Source: an uncultured Clostridia bacterium (GTDB lineage Bacteria; Bacillota; Clostridia; Christensenellales; Borkfalkiaceae). From it: a DNA stretch of 64,000 nt. The translations under genes and the position numbers were made by a program. The DNA lies in NCBI GenBank assembly GCA_947629095.1, contig CANRCK010000003.1, positions 124,001 to 188,000 on the forward strand. The letters run 5' to 3'. Below the pieces are notes generated by a model. The model was not told the origin of the DNA. It ran no database searches and saw nothing but the letters and a program-made list of their open reading frames with translations. Of the stretch, positions 33,330-40,518 are shown in pieces; position 1 is the stretch's first letter; the number at the start of each line of letters is the position of its first letter.

Positions 33330-33357
33330 GAGCTTCGCATATCGCGAAGCTCCTTTT
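33330..33357 (+). terminator. Terminator after the hydratase gene
   Basis: GAGCTTCGC (33330-33338) pairs with GCGAAGCTC (33344-33352), followed by CTTTT. It also touches the end of the convergent small gene. Confidence 0.85.
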
Positions 33358-33634
33358 ATATAGCTTTTTTGGGAATTAAAGGCACGCCGTTGCCTATACG
33401 CGGTTTTGGCGTTCTAAATCTGAATCCGTATCTGTGGTAGTCCTTATGCGGGCATTCGGGGCACTTCCCGTCCGGGCATTCGTCTTTTTCGGGTTCTTCG
33501 TTTCCGTTCTCTTCGGCTGTTTTACCGGAGTATACGGGAGCGGGTTGCGAGGTGCTGCCCGCCGCAGACCAGCCTGCACCGAAGATTATCGCCAAACTTA
33601 AAACGCTTACAATAAAAAACAGTAATTTTTTCAT
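33356..33634 (-). CDS. Small exported cysteine/histidine-containing protein (92 aa)
   Basis: The N-terminus MKKLLFFIVSVLSLAIIFGAG is a signal peptide or anchor. An acidic linker (KTAEENGNEEPEKDE) is followed by a cluster C-P-D-G-K-C-P-E-C-P-H with a further His (KDYH), then a basic Arg/Pro-rich tail. The cluster could bind a metal outside the cell; that is an inference. The ATG at 33634 is chosen because the signal peptide begins there, although no clear Shine-Dalgarno sequence precedes it. Not recognised as any family. Confidence 0.55.
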   Translation of the reverse strand: MKKLLFFIVSVLSLAIIFGAGWSAAGSTSQPAPVYSGKTAEENGNEEPEKDECPDGKCPECPHKDYHRYGFRFRTPKPRIGNGVPLIPKKAI

Positions 33635-33674
33635 ATCTACAGTATGGATATTTAAAATTACGTTATTCAAAAAG

Positions 33675-33703
33675 TTGCAAATTTTGTTAAATATATGTAA
33701 AAT
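33675..33703 (+). promoter_or_regulatory. Promoter of the TM1266-ABC operon
   Basis: TTGCAA (33675-33680), 17 bases, TAAAAT (33698-33703). A leader of about 100 nt follows, with a hairpin TCCGCC (33752-33757)/GGCGGA (33768-33773). Confidence 0.7.
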
Positions 33704-33813
33704 AAAATTACCTGAACGCAAAGAGCAATCTGAGGGCAAAGGATTTAATATTCCGCCGTATAAAAATGGCGGAGGTATACCTTTTCCCCCTTAAACCCGA
33801 GGAGGAATTTTTT

Positions 33814-34062
33814 ATGTCCGAAAACAGAATAGCCGTAATCAGTATAATAACCGAGGCAAGGGAGCAAAGTCCCGCAATTAACGCAATTTTATCGGAGTTC
33901 GGCGATTTTATAATCGGAAGAATGGGAATACCGTATAAACAAAAATCCGTATTCATAATAAGCGTCGCCGTTGACGCCCCCGCAGAAGTCATAAACACCA
34001 TAACGGGCAAAATCGGGCAGTTGAAGGGCGTAACGGCAAAAACCCTGATGTCAAAGCACTGA
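33814..34062 (+). CDS. TM1266-family putative regulator of the [FeFe]-hydrogenase system
   Basis: 82 residues with the ACT/NikR-C-like fold of the TM1266 family: RIAVISIITE at the start, then LSEFGDFIIGRMGIPY, IISVAVDAP and TGKIGQLKGVTAKTL. The family co-occurs with hydrogenase maturases HydE/F/G, hence the name; its effector is unknown. GAGGAGGAA lies 7 bases before the ATG at 33814; the open frame further upstream is leader. It leads an operon with an ABC importer, about 50 bases before the binding-protein gene. Confidence 0.85.
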   Translation: MSENRIAVISIITEAREQSPAINAILSEFGDFIIGRMGIPYKQKSVFIISVAVDAPAEVINTITGKIGQLKGVTAKTLMSKH

Positions 34063-34112
34063 TTAAAATTTTTGAGGTAAAAGGTTAAGCCTGATACCGA
34101 AAAGGAGCAAAT

Positions 34113-35102
34113 ATGAAAAAATTTTTAGCAACAGTTTTACTTGCGGTAATTTCGGTAGTTGCAGCTATCGGCTTTACGGCATGCAACAATGGCAGCGCAA
34201 CGGTGATAGATGTCTACGCCCCCGACGGTGCGCCGGCGCTTGCGCTTGCCAAGCTCATGCATGAAGAAAACGATTTCGGCGAAAATGTAAGCTATCACAT
34301 TGTTGACGCCGGCACGTTGGCAAGCCGGGTTACGGCTGAGGAAGAGGATAAAAACGCAGATTTGATAATTATGCCCGTCAACATGGCAAGCAAATTGCTT
34401 ACTGACGGTTCAAGGTATAAAATGCTCGGAGCTGTTACGCACGGCAATCTTTATATCCTTGCAAACAAGGATACGGAGCCGCTTACAAAAGACAATTTTG
34501 CCCAAAATATAAGCGGTAAAAGAGTGGGTGTTATAAATCTTTCGGAATTTCCGGGGGTAATGTTTAATACGTTGCTTGCCGATTACGAGGTTGAAGCCGA
34601 ACTTTCATCCGTAGATGCTCAAAGTGTATTGGGAACAGACAAAACGCACGATTACTTTATAGTTCCCGAACCGGCAGCAAGCACAAAGGCGGGAAACGCT
34701 GCAACCGAGCTTGCAATTGTCGGAAGTGTGCAGGAGCTTTATGGGGAGGGTGGATATCCCCAAGCCGTGATTATGGCAAAAACAGCTTTGATTGAAAGCA
34801 ATCCGGCGTTTATAAACAATTTTACGGATGCGCTTATAGGTGCCGGTGAATGGCTTATGAGCGATAGCGTTACTTCGGATATGATATTGTCTGCCATTAA
34901 AGCGCATTATCCCGACCCCGACAATACAACTCCGGCGTTTACCAATCTTACGAAAAATGTTATTTCCGGCTGCGCTGTGCGTTTTGAAGAAGTTTCATCT
35001 TGCAAAACCGCGGTTCAATCTCTCCTTACGAAATTTAAAGCCGTAAACGCCCAATTTGCAAAAGAAGTTAACGACAGCTTCTTTTATATGTCCGTCAAAT
35101 AA
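34113..35102 (+). CDS. ABC importer substrate-binding lipoprotein (NMT1/NitT-TauT type)
   Basis: 329 residues with a lipoprotein signal peptide: hydrophobic run, then lipobox FTAC with Cys near residue 23. Then a periplasmic-binding-like fold beginning VIDVYAPDGAPALALAKLM, with the two-lobe pattern of the NMT1/SsuA group and VVPEPAAS-like hinge segment (FIVPEPAAS). The substrate cannot be read from sequence; family members bind thiamine precursors, sulfonates or nitrate. AAGGAG precedes the ATG. The stop overlaps the permease start by one base. Confidence 0.85.
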   Translation: MKKFLATVLLAVISVVAAIGFTACNNGSATVIDVYAPDGAPALALAKLMHEENDFGENVSYHIVDAGTLASRVTAEEEDKNADLIIMPVNMASKLLTDGSRYKMLGAVTHGNLYILANKDTEPLTKDNFAQNISGKRVGVINLSEFPGVMFNTLLADYEVEAELSSVDAQSVLGTDKTHDYFIVPEPAASTKAGNAATELAIVGSVQELYGEGGYPQAVIMAKTALIESNPAFINNFTDALIGAGEWLMSDSVTSDMILSAIKAHYPDPDNTTPAFTNLTKNVISGCAVRFEEVSSCKTAVQSLLTKFKAVNAQFAKEVNDSFFYMSVK

Positions 35103-35884
35103 TGAAGAAATTTTTTTCAAACAGAAAATTCAATATAATTTATTCTTTGATTGCCATTATTCTAATGTGGGCGGTATGGGTTATTGCGTATAAAGCCGTT
35201 GGCAACAGTTTGATTGTCCCGTCCTCCGGTAATACATTCAAGGAAATGTTCGCGTGCTTTACGGAAGCCGATTTTTGGTTGGCTTTGGGCGGTTCATTAT
35301 GGAGAACGCTCACGGCTTTCGTAATTTCTTTTGTTTTGGCGGTGGTTTGCGCGGCGCCTGCATATTGCTTACCGCCGGTTCGGGCAGCCCTTCGCCCGGT
35401 AATGGCGTTTATAAGGATATTGCCGACGGTTGCAGCTATCGTAATCATTTTGAGGTGGACCGAAACAAACAAAAATATTGCGCCTATAATAGTGACTGTT
35501 CTTGTATTGTTTCCCATGATATACGCGCAAATTTTGGCTGCGGCGGACGGAATAGATACAGGACTTGGAAATTTTGTCAAGGTTTATAAAATTAAAAGAA
35601 CCGTGGCATTATTTAAAATTTATTTGCCTGCTATATGTCCTAACATTTTGAGTCAAATCGGCGCAAACATATCTCTCGGTCTCAAAATAATGGTTTCCGG
35701 AGAAATAATCACAAGTACGTTTGGATTAGGAGGGTTGATGCACAACGCGAACAGCGATATAATGATCGCTCGTCTCGCTGCACTGACTGTTATTACTGTG
35801 TTACTTGGGCTTATAGTCGATATTGCCTTTTCACAGCTTGCCCGCGTCACCTATAAGTGGAGCAGGAAGGAGAGCGCAAGATGA
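35102..35884 (+). CDS. ABC importer permease (NitT/TauT type)
   Basis: 260 residues with six predicted helices and the EAA-like loop around residues 150-180 (ILAAADGIDTGLGNFVKVY). LIVPSSGNTF near residue 38 is the family's typical N-terminal 'P-x-P' equivalent segment. It starts on the last base of the binding-protein stop and overlaps the ATPase gene as ATGA, so the three are coupled. Confidence 0.88.
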   Translation: MKKFFSNRKFNIIYSLIAIILMWAVWVIAYKAVGNSLIVPSSGNTFKEMFACFTEADFWLALGGSLWRTLTAFVISFVLAVVCAAPAYCLPPVRAALRPVMAFIRILPTVAAIVIILRWTETNKNIAPIIVTVLVLFPMIYAQILAAADGIDTGLGNFVKVYKIKRTVALFKIYLPAICPNILSQIGANISLGLKIMVSGEIITSTFGLGGLMHNANSDIMIARLAALTVITVLLGLIVDIAFSQLARVTYKWSRKESAR

Positions 35885-36540
35885 TTGAAATCAAAAATCT
35901 TTATAAAAGCTACGGCAACAAGGTTATTTACAGCAATTTCAATCTTTCGCTTGATGAGGGCAAAATCACCTGTCTTTTGGGCAGCAGCGGCAGCGGCAAA
36001 ACAACGCTTTTGAACGTGCTCGCCGGAATAACTCCGTTTGAGGGCGAAGTTCCCGCGCTGAATTGTTCATATATTTTTCAATCGCCCGCACTCGTCCCCA
36101 ACCTTACCGTTTTCGGCAATTTAAAGCTCGTTTGCAAGGAAGAAGCGGCAATAAATGATATGATTTCCCGCGTGGGGCTTAAAGGCAAGGATAAAAGCTA
36201 TCCCATAAACCTCTCCGGCGGCGAGGCGCAGAGGGCTGCAATAGCCCGCGCTTTTCTCTGCAAAAGCGATATTCTTCTTATGGACGAACCGTTTGCTTCT
36301 CTCGATTTAAAAATAAAAAAACAGATAATCGAATTGTTTTTCGAGATGTGGGAGGAGGACAGGCGCACGGTGTTTGCCGTCACGCACGACCCCGACGAAG
36401 CCGCGGCGATTGCGCAGCGCGTTCTCCTTTTAAAAGACGGGCGCATTGCCGAAGATTTTACTCCCCAAACAGATGCGCCGAGGTCGCTGTACGCAGGCGG
36501 GGAGCTACGCGAAAAACTCGTCAATTTGTTGATAAAATAA
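35881..36540 (+). CDS. ABC importer ATP-binding protein
   Basis: 219 residues: Walker A LLGSSGSGKTT (residue 33 onwards), Q-loop YIFQSP, signature LSGGEAQR and Walker B LLMDEPFASLD, then the switch His in VTHDPDEA. It lacks a C-terminal regulatory domain. The ATG at 35881 is chosen because GGAAGGAG sits upstream and it forms the 4-base overlap with the permease; an in-frame alternative start eight codons earlier lies inside that ribosome site. Confidence 0.92.
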   Translation: MIEIKNLYKSYGNKVIYSNFNLSLDEGKITCLLGSSGSGKTTLLNVLAGITPFEGEVPALNCSYIFQSPALVPNLTVFGNLKLVCKEEAAINDMISRVGLKGKDKSYPINLSGGEAQRAAIARAFLCKSDILLMDEPFASLDLKIKKQIIELFFEMWEEDRRTVFAVTHDPDEAAAIAQRVLLLKDGRIAEDFTPQTDAPRSLYAGGELREKLVNLLIK

Positions 36541-36559
36541 ATTAAAGTCCGATATTTAC

Positions 36560-36588
36560 TTGACTTTATCTGTTTTGAATTTTATAAT
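36560..36588 (+). promoter_or_regulatory. Promoter of mscL
   Basis: TTGACT (36560-36565), 17 bases, TATAAT (36583-36588), 29 bases before the ATG. Confidence 0.85.
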
Positions 36589-36617
36589 TGTCCTTGTAAA
36601 ATAATAAGGAGAACGAA

Positions 36618-37220
36618 ATGAAGAAATTTTTTCAAGAGTTTAAAAAGTTTATAACCCGCGGTAACGTAATAGATATGGCTGTCGGCGTTATAATCGGCGG
36701 CGCGTTCAGCGCAATTGTCACTGCATTGACCAACAACATTTTGATGCCCTTAATAAATTGGGTGCTTCTTGCGATTACCGGCGGTCAGGGTATTGACAAA
36801 ATTTATACATATTTAAGCAAGGTATATGAAGTAAACGACGCCGGCGAACTGACAAATGTGGTTGATTTAACAAAATCCATTTACATCGATTGGGGTGCGT
36901 TTATTACCGCTATAATCAACTTCCTTCTTATCGCTCTTGTGCTGTTCCTTATCATCAAGCTGATAAACGGTCTGCATGAGGGTGTAGCGAAGCAGAAGGG
37001 CAAATATGCTCCTCTTACAAAGGAAGAAGTTAAGGCTTTAAGAAGAGCAGGAAAGAGCAACGACGAAATTCTTGCCGTTGCCGCAGCAAAGAAAGCCGAG
37101 GCTGAAGCCGCCGCCCAAAAGGCTGCGGAGGAAGCTGCCGCAAACGCTCCCGAAAGCGAACAGAAGTTGCTTTCCGATATCCGCGACCTCTTAAAGGCGC
37201 AGAGCGGGAAATCCGAATAG
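36618..37220 (+). CDS. mscL: Large-conductance mechanosensitive channel with an extended C-terminus
   Basis: It relieves turgor on hypo-osmotic shock. Residues 1-130 are a standard MscL: amphipathic MKKFFQEFKKFITRGNVIDMAVGVIIGGAFSAIV, first membrane helix, periplasmic loop, second helix (NFLLIALVLFLIIKLI). At 200 residues it is 50-60 longer than usual: an Ala/Lys/Glu-rich segment (about 140-180) is inserted before the conserved C-terminal bundle SEQKLLSDIRDLL. AAGGAG precedes the ATG. Monocistronic, with its own promoter and terminator. Confidence 0.93.
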   Translation: MKKFFQEFKKFITRGNVIDMAVGVIIGGAFSAIVTALTNNILMPLINWVLLAITGGQGIDKIYTYLSKVYEVNDAGELTNVVDLTKSIYIDWGAFITAIINFLLIALVLFLIIKLINGLHEGVAKQKGKYAPLTKEEVKALRRAGKSNDEILAVAAAKKAEAEAAAQKAAEEAAANAPESEQKLLSDIRDLLKAQSGKSE

Positions 37221-37231
37221 TTAAATTGAAA

Positions 37232-37270
37232 ACGCCGTCCGTGTAAGCTGCGGGCGGCGTAAATTTTTTT
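37232..37270 (+). terminator. Terminator after mscL
   Basis: ACGCCGTCCG (37232-37241) pairs with CGGGCGGCGT (37251-37260) with one G-T pair, then AAATTTTTTT. The stretch 37271-37416 to the next gene has a TATAAT at about 37385 but nothing else recognised. Confidence 0.8.
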
Positions 37271-37416
37271 CATAAAATGTTAATTTGTATTTGTCAACCG
37301 TTTGGCAGGGTTATTTCTGAAATTTTTGTAAAAGATATTTTGCAAATACCGTGCTAAACGTTTTCATTTTTACTATATCTTGTGCTATAATTTAAATGAA
37401 TTTTGAAAATATTGTG

Positions 37417-37716
37417 TTATAGGATAAAAAACGTAAATCCCGAGCGGAAGGCAAGATAGAAGAAATACACATTGAATACTCCTATTACCGGCAGGATTAC
37501 CATCAGCAGCATATTTTTCAGCCTGTATTTCATTACGAACATACTCACGTAAATAGCTATGGCTCCGCCCAAAATAGCCGTAAGAATCAGCTTTCCGTCG
37601 CCGGTTACGCGGGATGGGTCGTCGCCGTATTCGTCCCTTTGGGTGCGGATTAGCATAACGGCGTAAAAATTGATTGCCATAATATAGACTGAAAAGATTA
37701 TATACAGCAAAATCAT
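37417..37716 (-). CDS. DUF1294-like membrane protein (99 aa)
   Basis: Three hydrophobic helices. The second half (RVTGDGKLILTAILGGAIAI, then MFVMKYRLKNMLLMVILPVI) follows the pattern of DUF1294 membrane proteins, in which a Gly-Gly helix is followed by a basic loop. Function unknown. The start codon lies within the 15-base palindrome CATACTTAAAGTATG (37714-37728), which could be an operator. It is divergent from purE. Confidence 0.65.
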   Translation of the reverse strand: MILLYIIFSVYIMAINFYAVMLIRTQRDEYGDDPSRVTGDGKLILTAILGGAIAIYVSMFVMKYRLKNMLLMVILPVIGVFNVYFFYLAFRSGFTFFIL

Positions 37717-37760
37717 ACTTAAAGTATGTTCAAATACAGCTTAAAAATACGGAGAATGCT

Positions 37761-38258
37761 ATGGCACGGATTGCAATAATAATGGGTAGCAAGTCGGATT
37801 TCGGTGTGGTTAAGCCTGCCGTAAGTATTGTAAAAAGCTTCGGCGTAGAGTGCGAAGTCCGCGTAATTTCCGCGCACCGCACCCCGGAAGAGGCGCACGA
37901 GTTTTCGCGCACGGCTCAAGCCCGCGGGGTAGAAGTCATAATTTGCGCGGCAGGTAAGGCTGCGCATCTCGGCGGGGTTATTGCGGCAAACACAACCTTG
38001 CCGGTTATAGGTCTGCCGGTAAAAACCGATATGATGGGCGGGCTTGACAGCTTGCTTTCAACGGTTCAGATGCCGTCGGGCATACCTGTTGCCACAGTGG
38101 GCGTAAACGGCGGGGAAAACGCCGGACTTCTTGCTCTTCAGATTCTCGGCATTAAATATCCCGAAATTTCCGCAAAGCTTGCCGACTACAAAAAAACAAT
38201 GAGAGAAAAAATCAATTCGGACGACGCCTCTTTGCAGGCGGAACTCGAACAGCTTTAA
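37761..38258 (+). CDS. purE: N5-carboxyaminoimidazole ribonucleotide mutase (PurE)
   Basis: It moves the carboxylate to give CAIR in purine synthesis. 165 residues with the class I signature IIMGSKSDF, then VRVISAHRTPEEA, CAAGKAAHLGGVIAA and STVQMPSGIPVATVGVN. No purK, which makes its substrate, lies in the window. CGGAG precedes the ATG. It is the first gene of the purine cluster; a hairpin and a TATAAT follow before purC, so a second promoter is possible. Confidence 0.96.
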   Translation: MARIAIIMGSKSDFGVVKPAVSIVKSFGVECEVRVISAHRTPEEAHEFSRTAQARGVEVIICAAGKAAHLGGVIAANTTLPVIGLPVKTDMMGGLDSLLSTVQMPSGIPVATVGVNGGENAGLLALQILGIKYPEISAKLADYKKTMREKINSDDASLQAELEQL

Positions 38259-38264
38259 TTCAAC

Positions 38265-38297
38265 ACCCGCAGTGCACTCTGCGGGTTATAGCTTTTT
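38265..38297 (+). terminator. Hairpin between purE and purC (attenuator or terminator)
   Basis: ACCCGCAG (38265-38272) pairs with CTGCGGGT (38279-38286), then TATAGCTTTTTATAAT. The T-run is off-set by six bases, so termination would be partial. A TATAAT at 38297 could restart transcription for purC. Confidence 0.5.
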
Positions 38298-38348
38298 ATA
38301 ATACCGAAAATTTCGGCAACATTTTTAATTTTTTAAAGGAGAAAACCT

Positions 38349-39074
38349 ATGCAAAAAAAGGAACAGCTTTACGAAGGCAAAGCAAAAAAAGTGTACGCAA
38401 CGGAAGATCCCGACTACGTAATAGTATCCTACAAGGATGACGCTACGGCGTTTAACGGTCTCAAAAAGGGTACGATTGCAGGCAAGGGCGTCATAAACAA
38501 CAAAATGAGCAATCTTATGATGACCATGCTTGAAAAGAAAGGCATACCTACGCATTTCGTAGAGCAAATCGACGACCGAAATACGGTTGTAAAAAAGGTG
38601 CAGATAGTTCCTCTCGAAGTAATAATAAGAAACGTTGCCGCAGGCAGTTTTTCAAAGCGCTACGGCGTTGCCGAGGGCACGGCATTCAAATCGCCCACAA
38701 TAGAATTTTCATATAAGAACGACGAGCTTGGCGACCCTTTGATTAATGATTATCACGCGCTCGCGCTCAATCTTGCCACGGCGGAAGAAATCGACGCAAT
38801 AAAAAAGATGGCGTTTGCCGTAAACGACGCCATGAAAGAGTTCTTTAAGCAGCTTCATATCGACCTTATCGATTTCAAGCTCGAGTTTGGCAGATTCCAC
38901 GGTCAGATAGTGCTTGCCGACGAAATTTCACCCGATACCTGCCGTTTTTGGGAAGCGGATAGCTGGGATACCACCAAGCATGTCAGCCTCGATAAAGACA
39001 GATTCCGCCGCGATCTCGGCGGCGTAGAGGACGCCTATCGCGAAATTTTTAAACGCCTCACCGGAGAAGAGTAA
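38349..39074 (+). CDS. purC: SAICAR synthetase (PurC)
   Basis: It joins CAIR and aspartate, using ATP, to give SAICAR. 241 residues, the normal bacterial length, with [13 protein letters not shown] at the start, [25 protein letters not shown]-type [13 protein letters not shown], and the SAICAR signature [10 protein letters not shown], then [18 protein letters not shown] precedes the ATG. Four bases separate it from the next gene. Confidence 0.96.
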   Translation: MQKKEQLYEGKAKKVYATEDPDYVIVSYKDDATAFNGLKKGTIAGKGVINNKMSNLMMTMLEKKGIPTHFVEQIDDRNTVVKKVQIVPLEVIIRNVAAGSFSKRYGVAEGTAFKSPTIEFSYKNDELGDPLINDYHALALNLATAEEIDAIKKMAFAVNDAMKEFFKQLHIDLIDFKLEFGRFHGQIVLADEISPDTCRFWEADSWDTTKHVSLDKDRFRRDLGGVEDAYREIFKRLTGEE

Positions 39075-39077
39075 TCT

Positions 39078-40499
39078 ATGGGCGGATTTTTCGGGGCAGT
39101 CAAAAAAACCGACGCCGTTTTCGACGTATTTATAGGCACCGACTATCATTCCCACCTCGGCACCAAGAGGGGCGGAATGGCAGCCTACAATCCCGCAATC
39201 GGCTTGCAGCGTGAAATTCATAACATTGAAAACGCGCCATTCAGAACAAAATTCGAAAGAGCGGTTTCCGAAATGAAGGGCACCGCGGCAATAGGCTGTA
39301 TAAGCGATACGGATCCGCAGCCCCTGATAATGGTTTCAAAGTTCGGAACTTATGCAATCTGCACAATAGGCGTTATAAATAACGAAGAAGAGATTATAAA
39401 GGAAGTGCTCGGGCGCGGCGGATATTTCGACGCAATGACGGGCAGCAAGGTGAATGCCAACGAGATTATTGCTGCGCTCATCAACAGCCAAAGCAACTAC
39501 GTGGACGGCATACGCTACGCACAGGAAAAAATTGTAGGCACGGCTTCCATATTGCTTTTGACCGACCGCGGCACGATAATTGCCGCGCGCGACAAAATGG
39601 GCAGGCTGCCCATACGGATAGGCAAGTGCGAGGACGGATACTGCGCGTCTTTTGAGAATTTTGCTTATAGAAAACTCGGTTATACCGACGTGCGGGAGCT
39701 TGGTCCGGCTGAAATGGTGGAGCTTACGGCAGACGGAATCACGCAGCTCTCTCCCCCGGGGAAGGAAATGCGTATCTGCGCCTTTCTATGGTCGTACTAC
39801 GGATATCCCACCTCCAGCTACGAGGGTGTGAATGTTGAAGCGATGCGGTGCCGAAACGGCGAAATTTTTGCAAAAAACGATGCAAAAACGCACGATTTGA
39901 GCCAAATTGATTATGTAGGAGGGGTTCCCGATTCCGGCACGCCCCACGCAATAGGATATGCAAATGCCTGCAAGGTTGCGTTTGCCCGCCCTTACATAAA
40001 ATACACGCCCACATGGTCGCGCAGCTTTATGCCCGTAAACCAGTCGGAGCGCAACAAAGTGGCAAAGATGAAGCTCATTCCCGTCCACGAGTTTATCGAC
40101 GGCAAAAGATTGCTTCTCGTGGACGATTCCATAGTCCGCGGCACGCAGCTTAAAGAGACCGTTGAATTTCTCTATTCACACGGAGCAAAAGCGGTGCATA
40201 TGCGTTCCGCGTGCCCGCCTATAATGTACGGCTGTAAATATTTGAATTTTTCGCGCTCTTCAAGCGACATGGATCTGATTACCCGCCGCACGATGATGGA
40301 ACTTGAGGGCGAGGAAGCCGTTAAATATATGGACGAGTACGCAGATTCGAATTCCGTGCGCGGCAAGGCAATGCGCAAGGCGATTTGCAATAAATTCAGG
40401 TTTGAATCTTTGGAGTTTCAATCCATCGACGGACTGATTGAGGCGATAGGTTTGGAGCCGTGCAAGCTCTGCACCTATTGCTGGACGGGTAAAGAATAG
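39078..40499 (+). CDS. PurF-like amidophosphoribosyltransferase paralog lacking the catalytic cysteine
   Basis: 473 residues aligning along PurF: an N-terminal Ntn-glutaminase fold and a C-terminal phosphoribosyltransferase domain with an intact PRPP loop (LLLVDDSIVRGTQ). The catalytic Cys that opens active PurF (CGVFG in the neighbour) is Gly here (MGGFFGAV). Glutamine-site residues also differ: GTKRGGM for HRGQESAG, and VINNEEE for HNGNLIN. The C-terminus CKLCTYCW keeps cysteines like those of iron-sulfur PurF. It sits four bases after purC and just before a normal purF. A role as NH3-dependent enzyme, regulatory partner or different transferase is open. Confidence 0.8.
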   Translation: MGGFFGAVKKTDAVFDVFIGTDYHSHLGTKRGGMAAYNPAIGLQREIHNIENAPFRTKFERAVSEMKGTAAIGCISDTDPQPLIMVSKFGTYAICTIGVINNEEEIIKEVLGRGGYFDAMTGSKVNANEIIAALINSQSNYVDGIRYAQEKIVGTASILLLTDRGTIIAARDKMGRLPIRIGKCEDGYCASFENFAYRKLGYTDVRELGPAEMVELTADGITQLSPPGKEMRICAFLWSYYGYPTSSYEGVNVEAMRCRNGEIFAKNDAKTHDLSQIDYVGGVPDSGTPHAIGYANACKVAFARPYIKYTPTWSRSFMPVNQSERNKVAKMKLIPVHEFIDGKRLLLVDDSIVRGTQLKETVEFLYSHGAKAVHMRSACPPIMYGCKYLNFSRSSSDMDLITRRTMMELEGEEAVKYMDEYADSNSVRGKAMRKAICNKFRFESLEFQSIDGLIEAIGLEPCKLCTYCWTGKE

Positions 40500-40518
40500 A
40501 ATCTCACGGGGATTAAGT

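Noticed and set aside
33710-33740. ACGCAAAG resembling the cyclic-di-GMP-I aptamer
   Set aside because: The blocks occur in the wrong order and the receptor helix is missing.
33708-33752. ACGCAAAGAGCAA and GAGGGCAAAGGA resembling a glycine riboswitch
   Set aside because: The intervening helix and both strands of P1 are absent and the downstream genes have no link to glycine.
34063-34112. CCTGATACC upstream of the substrate-binding lipoprotein gene, suggesting a TPP riboswitch
   Set aside because: Only a short match to the thi-box; the 50-base gap cannot hold the aptamer and the CTGAGA and ACCC elements are missing.
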